Assembly: GCA_002205965.3 (NCBI GenBank)
Contig: NADL03000655.1
Location: 434,001-498,000 of the forward strand
Length of the DNA: 64,000 nt
Direction: 5' to 3'
DNA from: Kappaphycus alvarezii
Lineage: Eukaryota; Rhodophyta; Florideophyceae; Gigartinales; Solieriaceae
The notes below the pieces were generated by a model. It did no database searches, had not been told where the DNA came from, and saw nothing but the letters and a program-made list of their open reading frames with translations. A program made the position numbers and the translations under genes. Numbering within the stretch: the first letter of the stretch is position 1; each line of letters starts with the position of its first letter. Below, in pieces: positions 1 to 11,480 of this stretch.

Positions 1-1124
1 GCATACGCAACTCTGCCCCCCCCCTGGACACACTGCTCCCACCCTCCTACCCTCCCCACCGCGTTTGATATTACGCTGGTCTCGCCATTCAAGGCCACCG
101 CTACAACAACAACGACTCAGGCTGTTGCTGGCGCCGTTGGCCTTGCACACGGCGATTCGTGTAGGGATTTTGGAACATGAGCTCACATGCCAAGTGGTCA
201 GAGGGGTGCGCCATAATCCGCGGTCGCGGTCTGAATGTCTGCACTATCAGGAAAAGAGTGGAAGATTACCTGTGCCGCGTTTGTAATTTGTCGTGCCCTA
301 CCACGCGCAGAGTCACCCAGTTTAAATGTCAAGTGTGTAATGACTGCCACGTTGCGACGTTGCATACACCAGGGATCGGTCCAACTTTTTATTTACTGTA
401 ACACCCCGGTCAGGACACTTTGCGGGCTGGGACTTGAGCACTACCTAGTCTAGAAGGGATAAACCGCAAGGTACAGTATTCTCGTGCGGTACCAAACCTT
501 AATACGCGGCAGCTGTCGCGTCTCGCAGCGGCTGTTCTACGCGGGGAGTGAAGATTTGTCTGTGTCAGAAACTCAGTTGCGGTATTTGGTCCACGTCTGT
601 GGCGTATGTAATAATATTACATATTATGTCGTGCCCCGCAACACGCAGAATTTAGCCTCCCTGTTCAAAATTAATTGTTTCGACTTGACTGTGTTGCGCA
701 TACCAATTAAAGTGATAAAGTAATTTAAACCTTAATATTGTACGTACAGTACTGTATGAGTCTGGTTGACTAAATGATATTTACAGTTTGTACTGTACTC
801 ATTACCGACATACACCAAAGCAGGTCTGCAGTAAAACGGATCGTTGTCGTGCCTCTGCGCACTCTTCCGTTGGCGCTCAGCGGCCTAGTATTTATTGACC
901 CTCAGCGGTCACACTCCGTCCGGCCACTCTACTGCACAGTACAGTAACACGGCGCCGGCAACCCTCATGGACAGCTGTCCCATATCCTGCGGATACTAGG
1001 GTTATCAACAATTACAGTAGCCTACGGTACAGCCTACACTATGCAGTAGCCACACTATTTGATGGTCCCTTCAGCCGGACCCGGCTTGCCCCTCCTATAT
1101 ACAGTATATATAATCATCTTTACT
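1..1124. other. No clear gene; two weak Cys-rich readings
   Basis: No coding region of recognisable family is visible. A plus-strand frame at 177-401 contains CRVC and CQVCNDC about 15 residues apart, which recalls a degenerate zinc ribbon. A second plus frame at 484-723 contains CGVC in a similar DNA context (TCGTGCCC...ACGCAGA), so the two stretches may be diverged copies of one sequence. The stretch is rich in the heptamer TACAGTA/TACTGTA (near 472, 745, 750, 790, 936, 1013 and 1100). Confidence 0.3.
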
Positions 1125-1614
1125 TCATGCATTATAAAAGGCGTACAAGCCTAGCTGACAGTGTAAGCTAAGATACTTGAAGTTCGTCGCTGCCCAGCTT
1201 GGGAGTACGCGCCAGGATTGATGTTGCAAAGGTAGAGACCATATGGTCGACGAGATTCGTTGGCGCAGTTGGTCAAGGGTCGCCGCTGGCGTACAGAACA
1301 ATCGTCGCGATATCAATTTCGCATGGGTCTCAATCACCCCACAGGTTGACTTACAGGGCGCGGCGAAAGAGTCGAAAGCAAGCGGAACAAAGTGAAAGCA
1401 GAGCTTTGGAAAAGTAGCGTCCGGGGTCAGGTTAAACGCAGCTCTCACTGAGCGGTCGAAGGTCTTCACCTTGTCGACGTAGGCCGATTCGGCTGCCCCG
1501 AAAGGTGCCAATGCAGCTTGTTTGAGGTAAGATCGGGCCATGGGATTACGAATGGTGACATCATATGCGATTTGCGTCGGCGCATCGAGCTTGTCCCTCC
1601 AGGAGGGCCATTAC
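1125..1614 (-). pseudogene. C-terminal end of an R2-like reverse transcriptase
   Basis: This minus-strand reading carries the C-terminal region of the non-LTR reverse transcriptase family that recurs through the window. It shows YDVTIRNPM, then a K-rich stretch (AYVDKVKTFD), then FVPLAFDS followed by a helix-like segment. Closely matching motifs occur at 5185-5691 (FDVTFVNPLAPS, AYADKKRK) and 3661-3970 (FVPLAFDSLG). The D...K arrangement fits a restriction-like endonuclease of R2-type elements; that assignment is inferred. It is a fragment: there is no start, and the preceding palm domain is missing. Together with the thumb piece at 1644-1890 on the same strand it looks like one internally deleted copy. 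Confidence 0.6.
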
Positions 1615-1643
1615 GTACAGTGCTACCGCCACACAATAGCGGT

Positions 1644-1890
1644 CTTCAACACGCAGTAGGTGGAGAGCCACATGCGTGTCCACCAGGGATGCAGCAACAG
1701 GGATTTGAGGAGAGGCTGTAACAAAGCGACGTGCTTTGACAACTCGCGCTCCATGACCAAGTCCGACCCGATGGGTACGCGGAGCTCTGTTGTCCTGGCG
1801 TCATCGTTCTGGCGAAGCTCACATGGGAGGGACTGCTGAACGGGTGGGGGGGGGGGGGGCCGTTGGCCACCAGACCGCACACTTACTGTA
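1644..1890 (-). pseudogene. Reverse transcriptase thumb fragment, arm of inverted repeat
   Basis: Minus-strand reading with RVPIGSDLVMEREL and ALLQPLLKSLL. It is nearly identical in DNA to plus-strand 2904-3142, which carries the same segment (RAPIGSDFFMEREL). The two arms differ by a few substitutions, by the length of a C homopolymer (longer here) and by divergence near the outer end. In the plus copy this segment sits directly after the palm domain, so it is the thumb region. The copy is inverted relative to the longer plus-strand copy about 1 kb away. Confidence 0.7.
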
Positions 1891-1959
1891 TAGGAGGGCG
1901 CTTACGGCAAGGCAGCGCGTGCGCTGGGATCCTCGGGGATCGCATGCCCCTCCGCAGAG

Positions 1960-3440
1960 GTGGTTTCTATTCTTCAGGAGAAACACCCACAGCGCTCTCC
2001 GACTACGGAGTCGTACCAACCCGCTTCCCCTGACTCGTTGCCGACTTGCCCCCACTTCACTCCACAACTTGCTCTCCGTTGCGTTCGTAGCGTTCCAACT
2101 GGTAGCGCCGCATGGGCATCCGGACTCCGCCCAAACCACCTCGCTGAGCTTTTACATTTCCCACCAGTTGTCAATGGTGCACGAAGCTTGCGAGCTGCTC
2201 TGACTAGTGTGGTCAACTTGCTAGCCAACGGGAAGGCCCTGCGGCCATATCGGCATGCATCGCAGGTGCGCCGCTTACAGCACTTCTGAAACCGGACGGA
2301 GGAATCAAACCGATCGCCGTGGGCCACACCTTACGTCGCTTGGTGGGCACATGTTTGCTGACTCGCATTTCCGAAAAGGCTTCCGAATACTTTCAGCCAC
2401 TACAGTTGGGAGTAGTAACGTCAGGAGGATCTGAGGCAGTTGTCCACGCTTTACGGCGACTTTATGAGGAGCATGGCGAATCGGCAGAGTATGCACTGTT
2501 AACCGTTGAACTTCAAAACGCCTTCAACCTGGTCACCCGCAGTGCGTTTTTGAAGGAGGTCGAGCAGAGGTTCCCGGAGCTCTTACCCTGGGTCAATTAC
2601 ACGTACGCGGTACACCCGGGTCATCTATGGTGTGGGGATGATATGCTCCGGAGCGTGGTAGGCATGCAGCAAGGGGATCCTCTGCGTCCACTTTTATTCT
2701 CCCTCGTGCTGCAAAAAGTGACGCGGCAACTGAAAACCCGCCTGGAAAATGTGGGCGACACCACGGGCAGGCCTTCTGTACTCCTTCAGCTGTGGTACTT
2801 GGACGATGGGTACATAGTGGGCACCCACGAAACCATTCGAACGGCACTAAAGTTCCTCTCGTCCGCGGAGGTGCGCAGTTTGGGTTTACACCTTCGCATG
2901 GATAGTTGTGCCGTCTGGTGGCCAACCGCCCCCCCCCACCCGTTCAGCAGTCCCTCCCATGTGAGCTTCGCCAGAACGATGACGCCGGGACAACAGAGCT
3001 CCGCGCACCCATCGGGTCGGACTTTTTCATGGAGCGCGAGTTGTCAAAGCACGTCGCTTCGTTACAGCCTCTCCTCAAATCCCTGTTAACCCTGGAGGAC
3101 ACTCATGTGGCTCTCCACCTACTGCGAACATGCTTTGGTGTATGTCGGATCAACTACCTCTTACGTGTAGTTCCCCCTCATTCCACTCTTAAGGAGCAAC
3201 TGAATTCGACAGAATTGTTGAAGACACGCTGCGGGGGTTGATGGGCGGGGTTCTGGACGCCGACACTTTTCGGAAATGACAACTTCCTCATGCGCCCTTT
3301 GGGCCCCACAAGCCAACATTTGGCACCGGGCTCCGCTCCGCTAAGCTCACTGCGGCGGCTGCCTTCCTTTCCTCCGCATCCCTCACGCGTTCCTTGTGCC
3401 CTACCCTTCTCCGAAGTGTACATTCCAGTGAACCTCCGAT
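1960..3440 (+). pseudogene. Non-LTR (R2-like) reverse transcriptase, frameshifted
   Basis: This is the longest plus-strand copy of the window's non-LTR reverse transcriptase family, read in several frames. The N-terminal part (1960-2253) has SGLRPNHL and LTSVVNLLANGK. A frameshift near 2254 leads to PDGGIKPIAVGHTLRRLVG and the palm domain (from 2319): motif A reads LTVELQNAFN with Glu (codon 2508-2510) where the catalytic Asp is expected. GMQQGDPL and YLDDG (2796-2810) follow. Near 2900 the frame changes again to APIGSDFFMEREL and the thumb, then once more to GTGLRSAKLTAAAAFLSS near 3330-3400. The zinc-finger and endonuclease end is absent on this strand. Frameshifts plus the D-to-E change in motif A indicate a dead copy. 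The polymerase identification is secure; the R2-like label rests on the C-terminal pieces of sister copies. Confidence 0.85.
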
Positions 3441-3660
3441 CTCAGGGTATGTACAGTAAGTGGTTACCTTACTTACAGTGGTCCTAGTCTGCGATTGCTC
3501 TTGGCAGGAAAATGAAGTATACCAACCCATTCAAGTAAACACCTAAAAAAAACCTCTATACTCGGTAGGTTCAATATGTAAGAGAGGATGATATTTGTCT
3601 GCTCCTTACGGGATTATGGAAGTTCTACTCGTTAATTTTCTTCAATACTTGTAAAGGCCA

Positions 3661-3970
3661 CTAAAATTGACTAGCTTTGGAGCGGGAGGCAAACTTCTGC
3701 AACTTGCGGGCTACGACCAATCGCTGAAGCTGCACACGTGGACCAAATGGCAGAACTGAGTTTTTGATAAAGCCGAGAGGATACCTGTGCCACAAGACTT
3801 CCGACACGGGCCGCGATGGCAGCCGCATACTCGTCGACCACCTTTGATGTGGTCTCCGACGGGCATCCCAGGGAATCAAAGGCTAGCGGGACAAACTGCC
3901 AGCCGAGAAGCGGGCGTCCCGGTGAAGCATGGCCAGGAATGGCGGCGATTTTGGATCTGACGGGATTCAT
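3661..3970 (-). pseudogene. R2-like reverse transcriptase C-terminal fragment
   Basis: Minus-strand reading containing WQFVPLAFDSLG, then TTSKVVDEYAAAIAARVG and SSAIWSTCAASAIG. The same order is seen at 1125-1541 and, more damaged, near 7160-7260 (TTSKVIDKYAASAIATR). This is the last domain of the element protein. It lies directly beyond the plus-strand copy but in the opposite orientation, so it belongs to another insertion or to a rearranged copy. Confidence 0.6.
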
Positions 3971-4199
3971 CGATGACTACGCAATTCAGTTGAGGGCAAA
4001 CCGGATGGTCCACGTCGCCCACGTGCAGTAGGGCGCGCCATATGGTGACCATAGCTACCCAACACCACAAGGCGCAACTGGTACGATATGTTGGTAGATG
4101 CGCGTGAGGTTGGTACGCGTCCAAGGCGTGGCATTTCCGAGGCACATTGAACATCTGCATGAAATATTTACCTGAATAGAGAAGTTAACCTCTGCATGT

Positions 4200-4902
4200 G
4201 AAACATGCACTTACTTCTGTGAGAAACGCAGGGCGAAAATGGGTTGGTCTACTCAACTTTCCTGATGACAACAGTCACGACGGGGTTGCGGTCCCTCTGT
4301 GCTCCCAGGACGTTTCCCTTGCTGGCTACGTCTTGAACATGAATCAACACGCCGTACCAACCATCGACTTGGCCACCACTGCAGCACACTGAACCTCCGC
4401 CTCTTTCACAACCCCCAGCCCTCCAGCTCCCGCAAAATCGTCATCCACGTCATCGCCATCCACGCAATCAAAGTCGCGCCAATCCAGCCACCCAACCGGG
4501 CACCCACAAGCGCTCCGTTCCATATGCTCCCTGGACACCAGATTGATGGCCATCTCGGTGCTCGTCATAACCACACCCGCGCCCAAGTGACATCTGCCCA
4601 TAGACGCCTTTGGGGTTGAATTTGATGGCGGCGGCTTCTGGAGGGGATAGGAGCCGCTTGTCGCCAGATGATGACGGGCGTGGGGGTTTCGGTGGGCAGG
4701 GGTTGGAGATTTGAGGCGTATTGGTTTTGGGGACGCTGGGGGCCACCTCTACGTCCGAGTGCATTCGCATAAATGCAAAATAAGACCCGTTCAACCGACG
4801 AGAGGTAGTCTTTGACGCTCTCGTATGGGGTTGTCGCGGGGATAAAACCGAGCCCACTACCTGCCCGAGATCATATTCCCGCCACACAGAAATGTTGTGC
4901 AC
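4200..4902 (-). other. Possible decayed gene of unknown function
   Basis: Several protein-like minus-strand readings follow one another in different frames: PYESVKDYLSSVERVLF near 4760-4850, a Pro-rich stretch ending PEAAAIKFNPKGVYGQMSLG, then TSTEMAINLVSREHMERSA and an Asp-rich piece (4344-4601), then WYGVLIHVQDVASKGNVLGA and PVVTVVIRKVE near 4240-4370. The phrases look like coding sequence broken by frameshifts, but I recognise no family. It lies between two pieces of the reverse transcriptase family and could be an upstream ORF of such an element. Confidence 0.3.
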
Positions 4903-5184
4903 GTGAACAAACTATTGCGGGTCCGACTCGAGATGCTGCTCATGTATGTGAGGGTCTGACAAGTCGGGACTGGAGGTACAAAGTTGCTCTTCCACCTCCG
5001 TTACCAGAGCGAAATAAACACACCTCAGATAAAAATACGAATGCCCACACCGTTTCAGGGGGTGCGGTACTTCACGACCACGCCTCGAGCGCTTCCGAGA
5101 AAAGTTGCCCTGAGTCGTGAGAGTCGTACCAGTAATTTTCGCCTTCACCATGACCATGACGATCGTCATCATCAGCCCAAAGTC

Positions 5185-7100
5185 TCACATTGAAAAGTAG
5201 GGTTGGAACAGAGGGGGGTCAATTACTGTAACAGATAAGCTGACTGATACCCAGCCAACTTGGAAGGTTGTGTGCATACACGTGAAATGTTGGGGCAGGC
5301 GCTCATGGCACTTCACCTTACCAGCAAGTATAGGGAGGCCAGCAAGCGACCAAGCCACATTGGAGGTTACTGCCATTGCGTAGTGTCGCCGTGAAAGAAT
5401 ATCTTGGATCTTCGAAACCCATTCCATCGCACGACTGGCGACAGTTCTCACAAGTTCCTTAACGACGGCGAACGCCGCCGGATGCCAGTCTCCGAGCGTT
5501 GAGATGGGGACAGGAACTAGCCTGCTCTTCCCCGGCAATTCGGCAGGTAATCCTTGGCATTTCCGCTTCTTGTCCGCGTAGGCTGCGTTGAGGTTCGTGA
5601 GTGGGTTGAACCTCTTCACTCTGCCACAAGACGGGGCAAGAGGGTTGACGAAGGTTACGTCAAAGCAGTCCGTGCCACCGGCGGCTCCCATCGCCCGGAT
5701 ATCCGGCCCTGTCCCGTGTTGATAGTCTAATCGAGGCTCAATGAATGGACATCAGGCGGTCTTTGCAAAGTCGTTTCCGAGGCGGGTCACCTGGTTGGCC
5801 TGGCGAAAACTACGCTCACGGCCGTAGCGCAGTGCAGCAAGTGGTCCCCGTACATATCCAGCATTTCAAGACACCTTGCCTTTCGACAAGGAGTATCGGG
5901 GGCGAATAAAGGGGTCTTGCACAAGTATTGGAACCAAACGGAGAAATCCTTGCTCTTGATATGTGTCTTCAAACCAAGGCACAGTGCACAGTAGACTAAT
6001 CCTTCGGCTGTGGACAGGGACATACTGGCACGAAAGGCGCGGGCGCGGGTGTTGCCGAGCGGCAGGGCCTCTTGCACAGCCGCGTGAAGTGCATCTGTTA
6101 GCTATTGGGGTGGAGGGTTGGAGGAGCAAAAGTAGCTAAACGGAAGTCGCTCCGAGGGTCGGCAAGGGCGCTCCATGTGGTAAAGGCAGCGATAGCCTCG
6201 TATTGCGTTAGGTCTTGAGCGGAGGGCGGTAAAAGCTCATTCAATAGCTGATGTGAAGCGGAATTAGATGCAAGAGACGAAGCGGCCGCAATGACCTTCG
6301 CAGAGGTGAGATCGATTCCGAGGGTCACCATTTTCTCCCCGAGCGACGGGCAATTGTAGTTCCTTGAATTTTGTGCTGTCGAGCACTCCACCCGCTAGTG
6401 TACGGGCGCAAACTTCGATGAGGCTGTCGATATATTCAGCTCCTTTCCGTGTGCAGGAGGGCGACAAAACTCGCAGAGTGTAGCCCACTATAAACCCTAA
6501 AGAAAATACTGCAAAGTAATTGGAATGAACCCTGTGCGTCTTCAATCTCCATAACCGCGTGAAGGAAAGGTTCGACGTTCTATACATAGCCCCAGATGTG
6601 CTGTTCCATGAACGCCTGGGAACCTATGGGCGCGTTTAAAACCATAGTTCCTGCGCTGTATTCCTATCGCATGTCAGGGGGTGCGCGGCCTGAACCGACG
6701 CGGAACGGCCAGTGAGCCACCATATCTTGCCATTTCGAGACTGCCAGATGAAGGCCACGACGTTTTGCCTCAGGGGAAGAGTGAACCTCGATAGCGCTGA
6801 GTATGGCCTTGTTTTTGGCTGCAATGTAGCAGTCGTCATGATACCGCGACTCCAAATGCAGAATATCTGTGTCCTCTCCTCACCGAGTGCAGACGGTAAT
6901 TCTTTCACATTCAGAGCAATGGGGTGGGGCACGAGGGCAAGGAGCAGACCGCTAAGCGGGTCTCTTTTCTGGGTACCTACAACACTCCGTCTTTTCTCGA
7001 AGCCTGTCCAGAGGACCGCTGGGTCGGTGTTGTAGCAATACCACACCAAGGGAGTAGCTGTCCATGTTGTGGAGCGCGACATTTCATAGACGCTGCGCAC
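5185..7100 (-). pseudogene. R2-like reverse transcriptase, long minus-strand copy
   Basis: Reading from 7100 down to 5185, the domains of the family appear in the expected order across shifting frames. There is a damaged palm (VVGTQKRDPLSGLLLALV, 6636-7100; the YxDD motif is not readable), a thumb (YTLRVLSP, AGGVLDSTKFKELQLPV, 6264-6587), GIDLTSAKVIAAASSLAS (6098-6391), and a Cys/His segment ending MYGDHLLHCATAV (5787-6077). The endonuclease-like region (5185-5691) has GPDI just upstream, FDVTFVNPLAPS, then AYADKKRK. The P-D...D...K pattern is what a restriction-like endonuclease would show. This copy preserves the C-terminal half best and defines the family. It is inactive: the active site is degraded and there are at least four frame breaks. 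Confidence 0.75.
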
Positions 7101-7149
7101 GCGGACCGGATTGCTTAACTAATCTACTGTCAAGTCTTCATTTTTCCCT

Positions 7150-7551
7150 TCGAGGATCCATTGCGGGTCGCGATAGCCGATGCCGCGTATTTGTCGATTA
7201 CCTTCGACGTGGTCGCAGACTGCGAGCCTAGCTAGTCGAAAGCTTGTGGCAGTTTACAAACTTCATCCACATTTTGATCGTGCAGGGAGAGCTTCACCGG
7301 GAGTGGCTACTACTTTGCTGGCAAGCTCTCCATGCCGTCGTTGTCCCGCTTCAGGTGCAAAAGGATGTCACCTGGCCGCGCATCAGTACGGAAGCAAGTA
7401 TTTCACCTCATATTGGACGTCGACTCCTGCTGCTTTGAACAGTTCTTGGGCAAATACCTTCACTACAGCATTGTGCCGGTTGGTCCATCCTAGAACTTAT
7501 TTCCACAAATCCGCTTGTCTCCCAATGCCTGGGCTAGGAGCACCTTTGTAA
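7150..7551 (-). pseudogene. Extra C-terminal piece of the same reverse transcriptase family
   Basis: The minus strand reads RHNAVVKVFAQELFKAAGVD and YEVKYLLPY near 7390-7480, and TTSKVIDKYAASAIATR near 7170-7230. These match the C-terminal part of the family, which should come after the palm domain, yet here they sit upstream of it. The order on the minus strand (N-terminal, C-terminal, palm, C-terminal) implies at least two overlapping or rearranged insertions. Confidence 0.5.
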
Positions 7552-7900
7552 CTAGTCGCCGCATGGCCGTCCATATTGCAATGGGGCGGATCCTATCAGG
7601 CAGAGGTTGGATGGGCAGCAGCGTCGCAGAGGACATACTGTAGGAGGGATTGTCTCATCTGGGAGGTCCCCATGAGCTAACCTCGTCACAAGAGCCGTTA
7701 GCACACAGATGCCCTCTACCCCAGCTTCAGGCCTCACCCTTGTGTTGGCCAGCAGCTTCAGAGGCAGCGAGGACATTCTATCAGGACTGGTTGCGGAGTT
7801 TGGGCTCAGGCGTCGCACGGCGGGTAGAACGGTCTCGTCACTTATGTCCAGCGGGAGCGGCAGGTCTCTCGCCTCTATAGCTCTCACTGGAGACTTCGGT
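7552..7900 (-). pseudogene. R2-like reverse transcriptase N-terminal fragment
   Basis: Minus-strand reading with VLPAVRRLSPNSATSPDRMS, LPLKLLANT and LTALVTRLAHGDLPDETIP. This is the segment preceding the polymerase core; the plus copy has the equivalent SGLRPNHL...LTSVVNLLANGK at about 2100-2240. Upstream (7900-7980) the frame continues imperfectly with a Cys pair (ACENC). No start codon can be assigned with confidence. Confidence 0.6.
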
Positions 7901-7999
7901 GCTGTTGCAGTTTTCGCAGGCTTTCAAGAACTTGCGGGTCACACACCCACTCTGTATTGCGTGACTGGCGTAGGGTGAGCATTGGCGCCCTTATTGCGC

Positions 8000-10900
8000 A
8001 TCTGCGGCAACGTGGGCTGCTCGACGAAACTTGAAGTGACTCCTAGCGTCGGTCTGCTGGGGGAAACGCCGGAAAACTCGCTCTGCTCTGGCCTGGCGGG
8101 CTTGAAAACTACTCTTCATAAGGTGCCCCACTCGCCTGCAGTGGCGCGGCGGATGCGCTTGCGAAGTCCTTGGGTTTGCCTTGTCTGAGATTGATATCCG
8201 AATTCCCCAAGCGGTAGGCGTCGCAAGACTACTGTGGGAAGGAGGTGGATTCTGAGGAACGCTTGGTAGGCTGACTTAGCGTTCCGTGCGTGTGCAGCGG
8301 TGCAGAGGAGCCGGATGAGTAAGATGGCGAGACTGTGGATGCAACTTCAGGGAATCCGGTCGAAGGTGTCTGACGGCCTTAACGGGCTGGGTAGTGCATC
8401 ATGGACCGATGGGAAGGGCGCTGTTGGCAGGGAATGGTCGTGCCTTTCGAGGACAGGCATGGGAGGCGGTGGGGGCTCTCAAGCGGAGGGACTATGGCCG
8501 ACCCTTTCGGAGCTGGGGGCGTGCTGGGGAGATCGGGATGTCCACCATTGCGTACTGGGGATTGATGGAGGCGAATTAGGTCCCACGGGCAGAATGGTCC
8601 GTGGGAGCGGGAGCTGGGATGGGGATGACTTGTCCCCCATGGGGATACTCGCACAGGAGGGCGGCAGCGGTCGAAGATAGGGGGAGAGGGTGGCGAGGGC
8701 TGCGGTATTGGCCGTGCACATGGTGCGCTTTTTGCGGGGGAAACGAGGGTTAATGGCGGGGCAGGGGCGGAGGTTTTTGTGCTGAGCGCTGTCGTTGTTG
8801 TCCCCGGCGGCGGCCTTCCGGATGTAGCGCCTAGCGACTTGGCGGGGGTGTGAGTGACCGAGGCACGGGCGTTGTCCTTGGAAGAGTTGAGATAGGCCAG
8901 AGCGGGGGGGCGGGGCCAGGGCGGAGCTGAGTGGGGGCGGATGGAGCAGGTGCAAGCTGTGAGACCTTAGGGGAGGGTCTTGGTGCAGCGAGATGCGGGG
9001 AGGAGCGCGAGGGGCCGTGGGGAGTAAGCAGGCATGGTGATGAAGGAGAGCGGCCAAAGCTTGGCGGAAGTGATTTGAGCGGAAGGAGCGGACAGAGGTA
9101 TTCAGGAGAGCTCTGCCCTCAATGTTGACGCTGGGGCACACCAGCAGCATCGTACTGGGGGATGGAGGCACTCAGCTCAAAGAGCGGTGTCTAGCTCACT
9201 TCCAGGGCGGCGAGGAGTGGGCGGGTGGCGTCGAGGGCGGAAAAAAGGGCGCGATGATCGGCGTCCTGTACGTAGATCACTACCCAACGACCGACGCTGA
9301 TGAGAGAGGCACCCATGCGCAGGAGAGACTGTACCGTCCCTCGAAGTCCTGCGGGGGTCCGACGATGGAGCGATGGAAAGGGAGAAGAGGGAAAGCGGAG
9401 GGGGGTCTGTGTGTCACGTGAGGGGTTCAGCGGCCGCATGGGGCCCATCCCAGCGCGGACAGATGGGAGGAGAGCAGGAGAGGCGGTACTTCTGAAGTGT
9501 GCAGAAATGGGAAGAGAGGGGAGGGGAGGACAGACGGGTGCTTCGACGGAAACAGAATGCCTGGGGAGCCCTAGACGGCACTGAAACTGCGACCACAGCG
9601 TACGCCCTGGGAGGCCGGGCGGGGAGAAGTTGCGGGAAGGGGGTTGCGCGGGTCGGAGAGGTACACTAGAGACTTGACTGTTTCATGACTTCCAAAGTCA
9701 CTCAATCAAACGCTAAATCCAACCATAAAAGCAAAACCGGCTATATTGCAGAACGCCACAAACTATCGTGATTCCTTACAAAGTCATTTACGGACTACTG
9801 AGAACTCCAGACCCCGACTCCCAGAGCTGCAGCTCCCCACTATTGCCGACTACCCAGCTGACATCTCGATACATCCAAGTCCCCCCATCACAACGCCCCT
9901 CCACACACACAAACTACAAACAACATCCCAGTGCACCGTCCACAACCCACCCCCAGTCCACCACGCCGCCCGCAAGCCAACCGCCGCAGCCCAACTCGCA
10001 GTCACCCATAACTGGCCCGCATCTCAACCTAAGGAACGCGATGCACTCCACCGTCCCGAAACACTGAACGTCTCTTCACCTCCCCTGCCGCCTTGTGCCG
10101 CTTGCCTTTTTGGTACTCTGCGCGCGACCTCTGCACCCGCTCGTGTATTTTGTTTTTGACGCGCATGCTGGAGACAGTGCGTTCCGGTTTAACCGTTGCT
10201 GAAGTACAACTGGGGCGCGGTGTTGGGATTGGTCTGCTTTGGTGAATGGACCGGTGTCGCTTGTGCCCCGCTTTGATCGTGTGCCGTGTTAGGGCAGTGA
10301 AGTCCAATTCTTGCGACTTGACAATGATGCACAGACTGCTCCATCAACTACTCCGTACTGAGAAGCCCTTGAATGAAATTGCTTCAGTCATCGCATCCCC
10401 GATCAAACCGACGCTTACAAGTCGTGCGTTCTCCCCCACCTTCGTCGCACTCCTTTCCTGATTCCATACAAATGCCATACTGTCTAGTTCCCTTGCGTCC
10501 GATTCTCTCAGTGTCCATTCTACTCGAACTGGTAAAGTCCTAAACGGCCATCCCGCACGTTTAACATGCCGCCATAAGTCCAACCTTGCTACCCCCCCGT
10601 CTGTATCCAGGATCCGCTACATGAAAACTGGGCAACCCCACTTACTTTCAATGACATATGCAGCCAAAGAGGTAGATGTAGAGTGCCTTCTGACAGTGTC
10701 CTTCCCAACAACTTCCGCACCTACCCGACCACCACGTCGTCACCTGCACCGCCCCGGCGGTCTTCCTCATTGTCACGCCGCGTCAACACTGCTATTCAAT
10801 CCCGCCGCATCCGCCAGTTCTCCAATCGCCTTCCAATCGCGCACAAGCCGCTACCTCTCTCTACTAATCCGCGTATCGTCAGTGTGTACCCCGCCCGCCG

Positions 10901-11480
10901 CGGTAGTGCCCCTAGAATTTCCAGCATACGGCATCTGGGACATGGTTTCCCACTGCAGACTGTGTGTTTTGTACGCGCCACAACTTTCTGTTGCCGGCGG
11001 CGTGCAGAGGGAATGGTTCCAAGACATACGAGGCACGGTCAGGGTGCACGTCTTGCAAGTGAGGCGCGAAGTCCTCCCGGCGGGGGTTGCCTTTTTTCAA
11101 CGGCGTGTCAGGCGGCTGTAGGGGTTGGGAATGCTGGCGGTGTGTTTGGGGTGGTGCGTTTGTAGGAGCGGGGACAGATCCATTGTGGATTGCAAAGATG
11201 TAAACGGTTTAGGGAATGTAGTGGGTTGATTCGGGTTGGACAATGGTTGCTTTTACGGGCGTTAGGGGAGCTTGGCGGTATGCGTGGGATGGTGGAGGGG
11301 GCCGGCGGGTGAAGCGGATTTTTAATGTTGAGTTTGGCGTTGAGCAACGACGCGCTGTTGGGTGGAGTGACGGTTTGGTGAGGGTGATGCATGGGGACAG
11401 ATTTCGGAATCAGGTCTGAAGTCGGGGTGCCAGATGGAGGCGAATTGAGTATAGCTGCAGGTGCAGTTGAGCGCTGTATA
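8000..11480. other. GC-rich stretch without identified gene
   Basis: Strongly purine-skewed on the plus strand from about 8.3 to 9.65 kb, then pyrimidine-rich to about 10.1 kb. The longest frame is 230 codons (8479-9171, minus) but is Pro/Ser/His-rich and matches no family I know. Other protein-like minus readings are GRWVVIYVQDADHRALF (about 9240-9300) and WRHVKRAGWPFRTLPVRVEW (about 10,490-10,580, inside 10,344-10,583). A plus reading near 10,960-11,060 has a CVFC...CTSC spacing. These may be remnants of element or host proteins. None is firm. Confidence 0.3.

Noticed and set aside
8479-9171. 230-codon minus-strand open frame
   Set aside because: Pro/Ser/His-rich low-complexity reading opposite a purine-rich strand; open mainly because of GC content. 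No motif supports a protein.
10950-11065. piggyBac-like Cys-rich tail (CVFC ... GCTSC)
   Set aside because: No DDD transposase core upstream, and the pattern needs a stop codon and frame mixing.
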